A stretch of DNA of 35,345 nucleotides from Thermoplasmata archaeon (GTDB lineage: Archaea; Thermoplasmatota; Penumbrarchaeia; JAEHCK01): positions 1-35,345 of the forward strand of contig JAEHCK010000040.1 in assembly GCA_020696345.1 (NCBI GenBank). Direction: 5' to 3'. A model generated the notes under the pieces. The model made no database searches. It saw only the letters and a list, made by a program, of their open reading frames with translations, and had not been told where the DNA came from. The position numbers were made by a program, and so were the translations under genes. This document shows positions 9,102 to 16,625 of the stretch, piece after piece (the stretch's first letter is position 1; each line of letters begins with the position of its first letter).

Positions 9102-10007
9102 TCATAATTTTTTCATAACCTCATCCAATTTCTCGGCTATTGATCCCAATTTTGCTTTTATCTGCTCTTTCTGCTCCGTACTCAGCGATCCCAAGATTTT
9201 AATGTCGATCCAAACGAACTGATCCACGCTTTTTTCTAGTCTCCGTACTCGGTCCATTATAATTTTTTCTTCTTCATTGATCTTGGAACCCGGTCTCACC
9301 AATTCTTCACGCTTGTGCGGTTTCGCCTTCCGGATATCTCGAACAAACTGTCGTACTTCATGGGACGGGACCTTTTCCTCTTGAATTTTTTCAATAATTT
9401 TTTCACGAAGATCATCGTCTTCAATAGATTGGGTTTGAGTAATTAATTTCGTAGAAACTTTGGCGGCCAAAGTTTTTTTCTCTCTAAACTCTTTTGCTTC
9501 GATCAATGTATTTATACTAGATTCATGGTAACCCAATGCATTAGCTAATTCCCTTTTTTTACTATATCTCTCTGATTTCCAGAGATCATAAACTGCATTC
9601 TCTCGTTCTACCGAGGTCAGATCTTTACGATGGAGATTTTCTATCAATGACTGAATTAATAAGTGTTGGTCGTTAATATCTCTGACTATTGCCGGGATTT
9701 TATCGAGCCCAACAATTTTACATGCACGCCATCGGCGTTCGCCCACAACGATCTCGTACTTGTTCAGTTTTTTCCGAACGATAATAGGCTGGATCAGACC
9801 TTCTTTTTGAATGGATCGTGCAAGTTCATCGATCTTCCCTGAATCACCGAGGTCTTTTCTGGGTTGATCAGGGTTGGGCACTATTCTATCTAGCTCAAGT
9901 TCGGTTATTTTTTCAAATTCAGGTACTATATCGGGCTGCGGGGGTGGACTATCCGGTTTATGACGTTCCCTTTCCCTACCACCACGTTTTCGCTCATGTT
10001 TTGGCAT
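9102..10007 (-). CDS. parB: ParB/Spo0J-like CTPase-type DNA-binding protein, copy 2, intact
   Basis: A 301-residue protein of the ParB/RepB/Spo0J family. After a basic, Pro-rich N-terminus come the LDRIVPNPDQPRK segment (39-51), the ParB nucleotide-binding box GERRWRA (89-95), ENLHRKDL (123-130), an HTH (about 150-172) and a Lys/Glu-rich C-terminus. Family members bind parS DNA and slide as CTP-dependent clamps. No ParA partner is visible in the window, so a regulatory rather than segregation role is possible. I start at the ATG at 10007 (GTGATTGCA just before it, as in copy 1); an upstream extension reads as promoter DNA. It is divergent from the Gabija operon, 58 bases beyond the shared inverted repeat, and nearly identical to the frameshifted copy at 2754-3660 outside the HTH. 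Confidence 0.9.
   Translation of the reverse strand: MPKHERKRGGRERERHKPDSPPPQPDIVPEFEKITELELDRIVPNPDQPRKDLGDSGKIDELARSIQKEGLIQPIIVRKKLNKYEIVVGERRWRACKIVGLDKIPAIVRDINDQHLLIQSLIENLHRKDLTSVERENAVYDLWKSERYSKKRELANALGYHESSINTLIEAKEFREKKTLAAKVSTKLITQTQSIEDDDLREKIIEKIQEEKVPSHEVRQFVRDIRKAKPHKREELVRPGSKINEEEKIIMDRVRRLEKSVDQFVWIDIKILGSLSTEQKEQIKAKLGSIAEKLDEVMKKL
9455..9475. promoter_or_regulatory. Perfect 21-bp palindrome inside parB copy 2 (parS-like candidate)
   Basis: Arms AAACTTTGGC (9455-9464) and its exact complement (9466-9475) flank one central base. It encodes about residues 178-184, immediately after the HTH, and is at the same alignment position as the palindrome in copy 1. Three positions per arm differ between the copies, and each is matched by the mirror change in the other arm. 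Confidence 0.6.
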
Positions 10008-10134
10008 TGCAATCACAAGGTTTTTATAATGATTAATAATATTTAAAATGTATTGATAGAATATAATGTTGATTTTGAGGGGAAATATTTTTATTATCAA
10101 AGTTCATGTGGGAATATAGGGCAAGGTGGTCTCA

Positions 10135-10186
10135 TAACTCAAATTACAGGGGTTAAGCGAACGTATTATATCCATAATTTGAGTTA
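10135..10186. promoter_or_regulatory. Shared 12-bp inverted repeat between parB copy 2 and gajA
   Basis: TAACTCAAATTA (10135-10146) and its complement (10175-10186) with a 28-base spacer, as at copy 1. It ends 58 bases before the gajA start, so a protein bound here could act on both divergent promoters. Confidence 0.65.
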
Positions 10187-10244
10187 AGTGAAATCGTGGA
10201 CTTCGGGTGCAACCACTCGATAGAAACCAAATAATGGTGATAAT

Positions 10245-11987
10245 ATGAGAATTCGAAAAATTAAAGTAAAAAATTTCCGTAATCTTCGCGAGATCGAGGT
10301 ATATCCAGCACAAACCACGATATTTGTCGGAGAAAATAATACAGGTAAGTCAAATCTTTTATACGCACTCCGATTATTACTTGGCCCTGACGCAAAAAGA
10401 CTTGAATCCGAAATTTCTGAGGATGATATTAATGATATGGCTAGATCAGAAGGAGAAAACACTTTTTCCATAACAATTGAAATCGGTGATCTTCAAAAAC
10501 ATCAAGAACTAGAGGCCATTTTTAGGGATCGCATTGTTCGGGATGATGAAGAAACCTACGTAACCATAGAAGGTAAATATGAACTAGATGAGGAAGGTAT
10601 CTATACTTGGAAAGTTCAAGTTTTGCCTCCAGAGGGACGGCATAATGAACCTATTCCATTTTCAAGTCGGATGGCTCGTTATGTTCCTTTATACTTTCTT
10701 GATGCCGTTCGGAATGCTCAGAGAGAAATGAGAGCAACAGGGAAGGGAACTCTATCACAATTGCTTAATGCCATAGAGCTTGGAGATGTTGAAAAAGACA
10801 TTATTACGAATATTCGGAATGCAAATAAAGCACTTAGCCGAAATGAAGATATTCATAATTTGGCAGAATGTATTACAGACCTTTTATCACCTCACATCCC
10901 AGGCAGTCAAGGTGATGTTTCCATGACAGTTGCTGCTGAGGATCCCACTCAATTGGTTAAGGGGCTTCGTCTTAATCTTAAACGTCAATCAGATTATAGG
11001 GCTTACGATATGTCCCGACATGGGACGGGGTTACAAAACCTCGTACTAATAGCATTGTTTAGACATAGAATATCTACAGCGGGAGGAATACAACCGATTC
11101 TTGCCATAGAGGAGCCTGAGGCACATTTACACCCGCAAGCTCAACGCTGTCTATTCAAGGATTTAGAGAAAATCAATGCACCAGTACTTTTAACGACACA
11201 CTCACCAGCTATTACTGAGTCCTCCAATCCCTTGGGACTTATCCGTCTAACTTCAACTAATAAAAATCAGGTCACGGCTCATCAATTAAACTCCTTGGCA
11301 ATTGATGAAAATGATATTAAATTATTGGCTAGGATGATGCGTGCGGGACGTGCAGACGCTTTTTTTGCAAGGGCAATTATTGTTGTAGAAGGGCCATCCG
11401 AGGTAATCGCTCTATCAGCATTTGCTGAGCAAATAGAGTGTAGGCTTGATCGTGATGGTATATCAGTAGTACCAGCGGACGGGAACTCTTTTTCATACAT
11501 TTTATGTTCTTGTGATGACCAACATTTTTCAATACCAACGGTGGTTACTTTTGATACGGATGCATTACAATCAAATAATAATTTATTGAAAGAGGCATAT
11601 AAAGCGGGTTTGATTGGTGAAAAAGACCGAGACGCTGGTAAAACTGGATCTTCAGATGATCGCCAGAAAACACTCGAAAAAATTGGTTGGATTCCTGTAA
11701 TACCAAATTTTGAGGAAGAAATTGCACGGGTGGGATACCTCTCATTGATTCTTAAAGTCATTGATGAGTTTGGAGCTACACAATCGTTAGAGAATTTCAT
11801 TGCTAATAACCCCCTCACAAAAGATGCTCATGGAGTCGCACAGTTCCTCAATCGAACACCACGTGGAAAAAACCTCAAAGTTCCAGTAGCTCGTGCAGTA
11901 GCGAATGAAGCTGAGCTCGTAGGTCGTATCCCTGATTGTTTTGACAAAGCTATTAGACAGGCAGTTGTATTATCAACAGGGGGTTAA
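10245..11987 (+). CDS. gajA: Gabija GajA, OLD-family ATPase-nuclease
   Basis: 580 residues, the usual GajA length. The ABC-type ATPase has Walker A GENNTGKS (29-36), a signature-like RHGTGLQN (258-265), Walker B ILAIEEPEAHLHP (285-297) and the switch TTHS (317-320). The TOPRIM nuclease domain follows with VVEGPSE (380-386) and TFDTDA (435-440), which supply the metal-binding acids. In Gabija, GajA forms a complex with GajB and nicks DNA when nucleotide levels fall during phage infection. The start is an ATG preceded by GGTGAT. The GajB gene begins eight bases after the stop. The whole operon is divergent from parB copy 2. The two-gene order and both domain sets make a stand-alone OLD protein unlikely. 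Confidence 0.9.
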   Translation: MRIRKIKVKNFRNLREIEVYPAQTTIFVGENNTGKSNLLYALRLLLGPDAKRLESEISEDDINDMARSEGENTFSITIEIGDLQKHQELEAIFRDRIVRDDEETYVTIEGKYELDEEGIYTWKVQVLPPEGRHNEPIPFSSRMARYVPLYFLDAVRNAQREMRATGKGTLSQLLNAIELGDVEKDIITNIRNANKALSRNEDIHNLAECITDLLSPHIPGSQGDVSMTVAAEDPTQLVKGLRLNLKRQSDYRAYDMSRHGTGLQNLVLIALFRHRISTAGGIQPILAIEEPEAHLHPQAQRCLFKDLEKINAPVLLTTHSPAITESSNPLGLIRLTSTNKNQVTAHQLNSLAIDENDIKLLARMMRAGRADAFFARAIIVVEGPSEVIALSAFAEQIECRLDRDGISVVPADGNSFSYILCSCDDQHFSIPTVVTFDTDALQSNNNLLKEAYKAGLIGEKDRDAGKTGSSDDRQKTLEKIGWIPVIPNFEEEIARVGYLSLILKVIDEFGATQSLENFIANNPLTKDAHGVAQFLNRTPRGKNLKVPVARAVANEAELVGRIPDCFDKAIRQAVVLSTGG

Positions 11988-11995
11988 ATTACAAT

Positions 11996-13777
11996 ATGAG
12001 TTTAACTCCTAAACAAAAGAAGATAGTAAAAGCGACAACTGGACATTATGTGGTGTTAGCTGGTCCGGGCTGTGGAAAAACCCATATGATAACAGAAAAG
12101 ATACTATATATTTTCGAAAAAGAAACTATCCCAGAGCCTTATGGTCTTTTGGCAGTGACTTTCACCGATGCTGCTGCACGTATAATGAGAGCTAGATTAC
12201 GCGCTAAGGGCTTTAACCAATGGGATCGAGTTTGGGTAGGTACATTTCATTCTTTTGGTCGTTATATTTTAGGATGCTATGGTAGTGATATCGGTATTCG
12301 AGATGATTTTGAGATTATCGAACTTGATAAACGCAATTTGATATTAGAACAGATTATAATAAAGCATTCAATTCGTTTTCCTCCTTCTGAGATTGGATCA
12401 ATATTTGATGGATTTAAGCGAAAAGGTATATATCCTGGGCAAGGTGATGATTATGTTCCATCTGATATACGTGAAATTTATAAAGAATATAATCAAATTC
12501 TTCGAGATGAGAATTTACTCGATTTTGGAGATCTAGTTGCCCTCGCAGTTCAATTGCTTCAGAAGTCGGGTTTGATTAAAAGATTATATACAACATTCTT
12601 TCGCTATGTAATGGTTGATGAATTCCAAGATACAGACAAGCAGCAACTTGAGATGATTAGGCTTCTTGCTGAGCCGTCAATTGGAAGTACAATCGTTGGG
12701 GATGATGATCAATCAATATTTGCGTTTAGAGGCGCCCTTCGAGAGAATGTGTATAAAATTAAAGAATTGCTCGGTTCGACTGAAATTGTACTTGGTCAGA
12801 ATTTTAGATCCGATGGAGTGATCGTGGAAGCTGCCGCAAAAGTAATTGGTTTCGATCCAAAAAGGCGGGATAAAGATATAGTGCCTGTTTCAAAAGAACG
12901 GGGACATATATATCGGTATGAATTTAACGATCCAGATGATGAAGCAAAATATGTTGTTAAGTGGATCAATAAAATACTTAATAATATGGTTGATGATCCT
13001 GGAGATATAGCAATCATTGCTCGCACTCATTATCGAGCAGAGTGGGTAGAGCAAGAAATGGATAGGATTGGCATTCCGTGGTTTGACCGTTCCCGTCTTA
13101 ATTTTCAGGATTCATGGGAAACCGCACTTGGACTTGCTATCTTAGAACTTTCACATAATCCCAGTTCAAGTCTATTTTTATATAGGGTGTTAGCGGCAGT
13201 TGAAGAAGGGGGGTTGGCATTTCGACTTGGGGACGAAGATGCTCTTGATGTAGCCTTAGAGATTCGAGATAAACTTAAAAACTCTGAAAATTTAGAACTG
13301 GATCCAAAAAAGGTACATAAAATTTTAGACGCTGCTGGCATGATAAAAATTATACAAAAAGCATCGTCAGGCATTAGTGATGCCCAACGGAGGACAATAA
13401 ATTTAGAAAAGATGATGAAAGATATATCTTTGGAAGCTGAAAAACATAATATTGATCTTTTTCAGGTAATAGATCGATTTTTAGGTCACGGGGCAATTCA
13501 AATTATATCTAGTCATCAATCAAAAGGCGGTGAATTCGATATTGTATTTTTTATTGGTTTAGAAGATGATGTACTTCCCGATTATCGAGCTCACAACAGT
13601 AGCGATAAACTTGCTGAGGAGCGGCGAATCTTTTACGTTGGACTAACAAGGGCTCGCAATGCAGTATATTTGACAAGTGTAACTCATAGACCCAAGCCTA
13701 GTTGGGTAAAAAATTTCATTCCATCAAGATTTATAGGACATATTCCTGATGAATATTTCAGTGAGGTTACTTTATAG
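11996..13777 (+). CDS. gajB: Gabija GajB, UvrD-like superfamily 1 helicase
   Basis: 593 residues with the superfamily 1A helicase motifs in order: AGPGCGKTH (22-30, motif I), GTFHSFGR (82-89, motif Ia region), MVDEFQDTD (206-214, motif II), GDDDQSIFAFRGA (235-247, motif III), NFRSD (269-273, motif IV), SSHQSKGGEFD (about 500-510, motif V) and FYVGLTRAR (546-554, motif VI). In Gabija, GajB senses DNA ends or single strands and hydrolyses nucleotides to activate GajA. It is somewhat longer than typical GajB (about 500 residues). It starts eight bases after gajA behind GGGGG. The downstream DNA holds the attC-like element B. Confidence 0.9.
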   Translation: MSLTPKQKKIVKATTGHYVVLAGPGCGKTHMITEKILYIFEKETIPEPYGLLAVTFTDAAARIMRARLRAKGFNQWDRVWVGTFHSFGRYILGCYGSDIGIRDDFEIIELDKRNLILEQIIIKHSIRFPPSEIGSIFDGFKRKGIYPGQGDDYVPSDIREIYKEYNQILRDENLLDFGDLVALAVQLLQKSGLIKRLYTTFFRYVMVDEFQDTDKQQLEMIRLLAEPSIGSTIVGDDDQSIFAFRGALRENVYKIKELLGSTEIVLGQNFRSDGVIVEAAAKVIGFDPKRRDKDIVPVSKERGHIYRYEFNDPDDEAKYVVKWINKILNNMVDDPGDIAIIARTHYRAEWVEQEMDRIGIPWFDRSRLNFQDSWETALGLAILELSHNPSSSLFLYRVLAAVEEGGLAFRLGDEDALDVALEIRDKLKNSENLELDPKKVHKILDAAGMIKIIQKASSGISDAQRRTINLEKMMKDISLEAEKHNIDLFQVIDRFLGHGAIQIISSHQSKGGEFDIVFFIGLEDDVLPDYRAHNSSDKLAEERRIFYVGLTRARNAVYLTSVTHRPKPSWVKNFIPSRFIGHIPDEYFSEVTL

Positions 13778-14193
13778 GTGTTAATACAAAAAACCAAGTG
13801 GTAAAGTAGATTCCAAAATATCGAAGAAATTTAGGCTGGTCAAGGGCTGTCTTGTTTAGGATTACAATAAGCACCTTTCGTCCACGACTCCCGCCAACTT
13901 CATTGGCTCGGTGATATCGAACTCACTTAACAGGCGGGTATACAGTTCGCTTCGTTGTACTCGCTCACCCAAATGCCACCGCTAATTTTATATGATGATA
14001 TAGTGATTCATTTTGTAGGGTGCGGTGTCACTTCGCATACCCGTGAGCCGTTAAACGATTAAGCTTTGCTTCACCCAAATTTTTTCTTACGGAGATGTGT
14101 TCTTGAAAACGTATCAAAGAAAAGATTTAAAAGTGCCTGTCCTATTACTAAACCATTCAAAGGAGTTAAATATGTATTAGAGGGTGAAATAGA
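13778..14193. other. Intergenic region with structured element B
   Basis: 416 bases between gajB and the PIN-like gene. A small hairpin (GCCAA 13893-13897 with TTGGC 13903-13907) precedes element B, and about 130 AT-rich bases after it would hold the promoter of the next gene. No gene was seen. Confidence 0.6.
13925..14056. repeat. attC-like palindromic element B
   Basis: About 132 bp. The ends are ACTTAAC (13925-13931) and GTTAAAC (14050-14056), which fit the attC inverse core RYYYAAC and core GTTRRRY. Inside, CGGGTAT (13935-13941) pairs with ATACCCG (14037-14043), and CACCGC pairs with GCGGTG. The bases between stem and core on the right side (TGAG) would be unpaired, as bulges are in attC. 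It shares TTCGCTTCG-type and CACCCAAA sequences with element C and its right end with element A. Confidence 0.65.
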
Positions 14194-16251
14194 ATGTCCG
14201 ATGAATCTTTGAATAAAGCAATTCGCTCTTTAGCGTTCATAAAAGTGAACTGGGACCAAGAAAAAAAAGATTACATTCATAGTTTTATACCCTTTTTTGC
14301 CACTTTGGTTTGTAAGAAACATTATACTTCGATACCCTCTGATCCAAACAAAATGACCGATATAATTGATGATTTCAAAAACGAATTCGGGTTAATAATT
14401 TCATTCCATGCTTTAATATCAATTCTAAGGCAAATGGAAAAATTAGGCCTACTTCAAAAAAGCGAAATTGCATTAATTCCAACTGATAAAATACAACAAT
14501 ATGACTTTGGAGATAAAATAAAAATATTTGACAGAAAATACGAAAATATATTAAATTCTTTTCTTAGCTTCGTAGAAGATTATAAGGAAGAAATTTCTTT
14601 GGAAGATGCAGAAAAAATACTAATTGCATTTTTGAAAGAGTATGATTTGGAAATAATTTTTATTTCTTATGGGAAATCTTCGCTACCATCTGTAAATGTG
14701 GAAAAAACAGAAATGTTTCTTTTTAATAAATATGTAGAATATTTAGAAAGTAAAGAACCAGAGCTTTTTCAATATTTGGTTGATATTGCAGTTGGACATT
14801 CTTTATCCAATATCATAAACTATGGTGAAGAATTTAATAAAGTTTCAAAGTCATCCTTAAAAGACACTAATTTATATCTAGATACTCCGTTTATATTGCG
14901 TCTTATTGGTGCTGAAGGAGAATTTATAAAAAAAATTTATTCAAGTCTTGTAGGGGATTTAAACAAAGAGGAAGTAAATCTTTATTTATTTCCCCATACT
15001 AATAATGAGATTAATGATATTTTACAACACTGTATCTCTTTAATTGATAGCCAAAGATATGACCCATTAAAAGCATTTCCTGTGTTGAGATATTTTAAGG
15101 AATTGGGATATAAAGAATCTGACGTACAACTTTTTATCAACAAAGTTGGGAACACACTTGAAAAGCATCATATCAAAGTAAAGGAAGGTCCGGATCCGAA
15201 TTTCAACATTGAATATCAAATAAACGAAGAGGAATTAACAAAAACTATCATTAAAACATATAAATATACAAAAAGACAAACATTGAAGAAAGAGATCCAG
15301 ATTTATAATGATGTACAATCTATTTCTTTTATGCACAAACTCAGATGTGGGGGAAAACCTAACTCAATAAATATGGCAAATCATATCTTTATTACAACTA
15401 ACTCTAGATTAGCATATGCTAGTAAAATGTTTGAACAGAAGATCTATGGAAATGGATTTTATATCCCTGTTACTGTAACAGATGTATTTCTAGGAACAAT
15501 AATCTGGATTAGGAAACCTGAAAAAATGGTTGAAGAGAGTAAAAGAAGACTTCTCGCAAGAGTTTATGGGGCTCTAAATCCAACAGATGAACTTTTAAGA
15601 CAATATATTAATGAAATTAATAAATTAAAGGAAAAAAATGATATTTCTGAAGATGACTACATCCTTTTAAGAGATTCTCAAGTTGCAAAGAAAATGCTGA
15701 CGGAAGAAACTCTTGGTGATTCCGATAAATTTACTCCAATAACTCCAATTGAAATTTTGACGAAAATTAAAGAGGAATTAGAAAGAGATGCAGAACATGA
15801 GCTATTAAAGGAAAAAAAAGAACATGAAAGTACCATAAAAAAACTTGAAGCGGAAAAAATAAAAATCCAAGGAGAGGAAAAAAACAAATTGCTAGAGGAG
15901 AAAAAAAAGCATGAAAGAATAAAAGAAAAACTTGAAATGGAAAAAAATAAAATTCAGGAGGAGGAAAAAAACAAATTGCTAGAAGAGAAAAAAGAGCACG
16001 AAAAAATAAAAGAAAAACTCGTAAATATTGATAAAAAAGTAGAACGAATAGCTAAGTATATTGCTGGAATAACAATTGGTATATCTATTATTTTTATTAT
16101 TGTATCTTATTTCATATTGAATGGTTATATCCAAATTATAACACTTGTTATATTAGTAATATTTATTATTTTCGGCATTTTAGGAATTACTATCAAACAA
16201 ATTAAAAATAAATTTAAAGGTATAATAAAATCAATTATTGGATTTACATAA
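14194..16251 (+). CDS. PIN-like domain protein with coiled coil and two membrane helices
   Basis: 685 residues. The N-terminal ~100 look like a winged helix. A PIN-like nuclease region is suggested by LYLDTPFILRLIG (227-239, D230), E272 in TNNEI, D373 in YNDVQSISFMHKLR and IFITTNSRLA (398-407). PIN domains cleave RNA with clustered acidic residues. A coiled coil (about 535-617) built of three similar Glu/Lys-rich repeats leads to two membrane helices (about 623-643 and 646-668) near the end, so the enzyme would be held at the inner membrane face. The ATG start follows GGGTGAAATAGA. It is the only gene between elements B and C. A membrane-tethered abortive-infection effector fits, but that function is inferred. 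Confidence 0.68.
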   Translation: MSDESLNKAIRSLAFIKVNWDQEKKDYIHSFIPFFATLVCKKHYTSIPSDPNKMTDIIDDFKNEFGLIISFHALISILRQMEKLGLLQKSEIALIPTDKIQQYDFGDKIKIFDRKYENILNSFLSFVEDYKEEISLEDAEKILIAFLKEYDLEIIFISYGKSSLPSVNVEKTEMFLFNKYVEYLESKEPELFQYLVDIAVGHSLSNIINYGEEFNKVSKSSLKDTNLYLDTPFILRLIGAEGEFIKKIYSSLVGDLNKEEVNLYLFPHTNNEINDILQHCISLIDSQRYDPLKAFPVLRYFKELGYKESDVQLFINKVGNTLEKHHIKVKEGPDPNFNIEYQINEEELTKTIIKTYKYTKRQTLKKEIQIYNDVQSISFMHKLRCGGKPNSINMANHIFITTNSRLAYASKMFEQKIYGNGFYIPVTVTDVFLGTIIWIRKPEKMVEESKRRLLARVYGALNPTDELLRQYINEINKLKEKNDISEDDYILLRDSQVAKKMLTEETLGDSDKFTPITPIEILTKIKEELERDAEHELLKEKKEHESTIKKLEAEKIKIQGEEKNKLLEEKKKHERIKEKLEMEKNKIQEEEKNKLLEEKKEHEKIKEKLVNIDKKVERIAKYIAGITIGISIIFIIVSYFILNGYIQIITLVILVIFIIFGILGITIKQIKNKFKGIIKSIIGFT

Positions 16252-16625
16252 AATTATTTTAAAGAGACTATTATTTCTAACTATTGTGAATAAGTAAGAA
16301 AAAACCATAACAACAACAAAATTTACGACAGGTTTTCGAATTCTGTGTAAGCCTTCAGCTTTCTTACCCCGTTGCACTCTCGCTAACGCTCGGGGCACAT
16401 GACAGGCGGACATACGGCTTCGCTCCTTGCAGTCGCTCCACCCAAATTCCCTATGATAACTCAACGATAAATTTCGGGAACTTCGTATGTCCGCCAACCG
16501 TTATCTGAAATTCACCTGGAGACCTTTTCGAAATACACCACCCCACGTTTTTGGACATTAAAATTATTAAGAAGGAAGACACTTAAAGCCAAAACACATA
16601 TTGAAGCTAATAGGAAGTGATTAAT
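16252..16625. other. Intergenic region with structured element C
   Basis: 374 bases. A GC-rich hairpin (CCCCG 16367-16371 with CGGGG 16391-16395) directly precedes element C, followed by about 120 bases of probable promoter for the next gene. No gene was seen. Confidence 0.6.
16401..16506. repeat. attC-like palindromic element C
   Basis: GGCGGACATACG (16405-16416) pairs perfectly with CGTATGTCCGCC (16484-16495), 12 bp, enclosing 67 bases with an internal stem (TTCCC/GGGAA). It keeps the GTT at the right end (16500-16502), but the left end has GAC instead of AAC, so the core match is incomplete. Sequence between the arms (GCTTCGCTCC, then CGCTCCACCCAAA) parallels element B. Confidence 0.6.

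Larger units (their letters stand above)
9105..10187. repeat. Duplicated parB module, copy 2
   Basis: Second copy of the segment at 2757-3840, same orientation, ending at the parB stop codon on one side and just past the inverted repeat on the other. This copy has an intact reading frame. Confidence 0.85.

Noticed and set aside
8941-9222. Open frame of 93 codons on the plus strand
   Set aside because: Half of it is antisense to parB copy 2, it has no ribosome binding site, and the product looks like no family.
10008-10100. N-terminal extension of parB copy 2 up to a TTG or ATG at 10100
   Set aside because: It is Ile/Asn/Tyr-rich promoter DNA; the ATG at 10007 has the expected site before it and both copies share it.
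11282-11818. Minus-strand frame of 178 codons
   Set aside because: Antisense to the TOPRIM part of gajA with no start signal.
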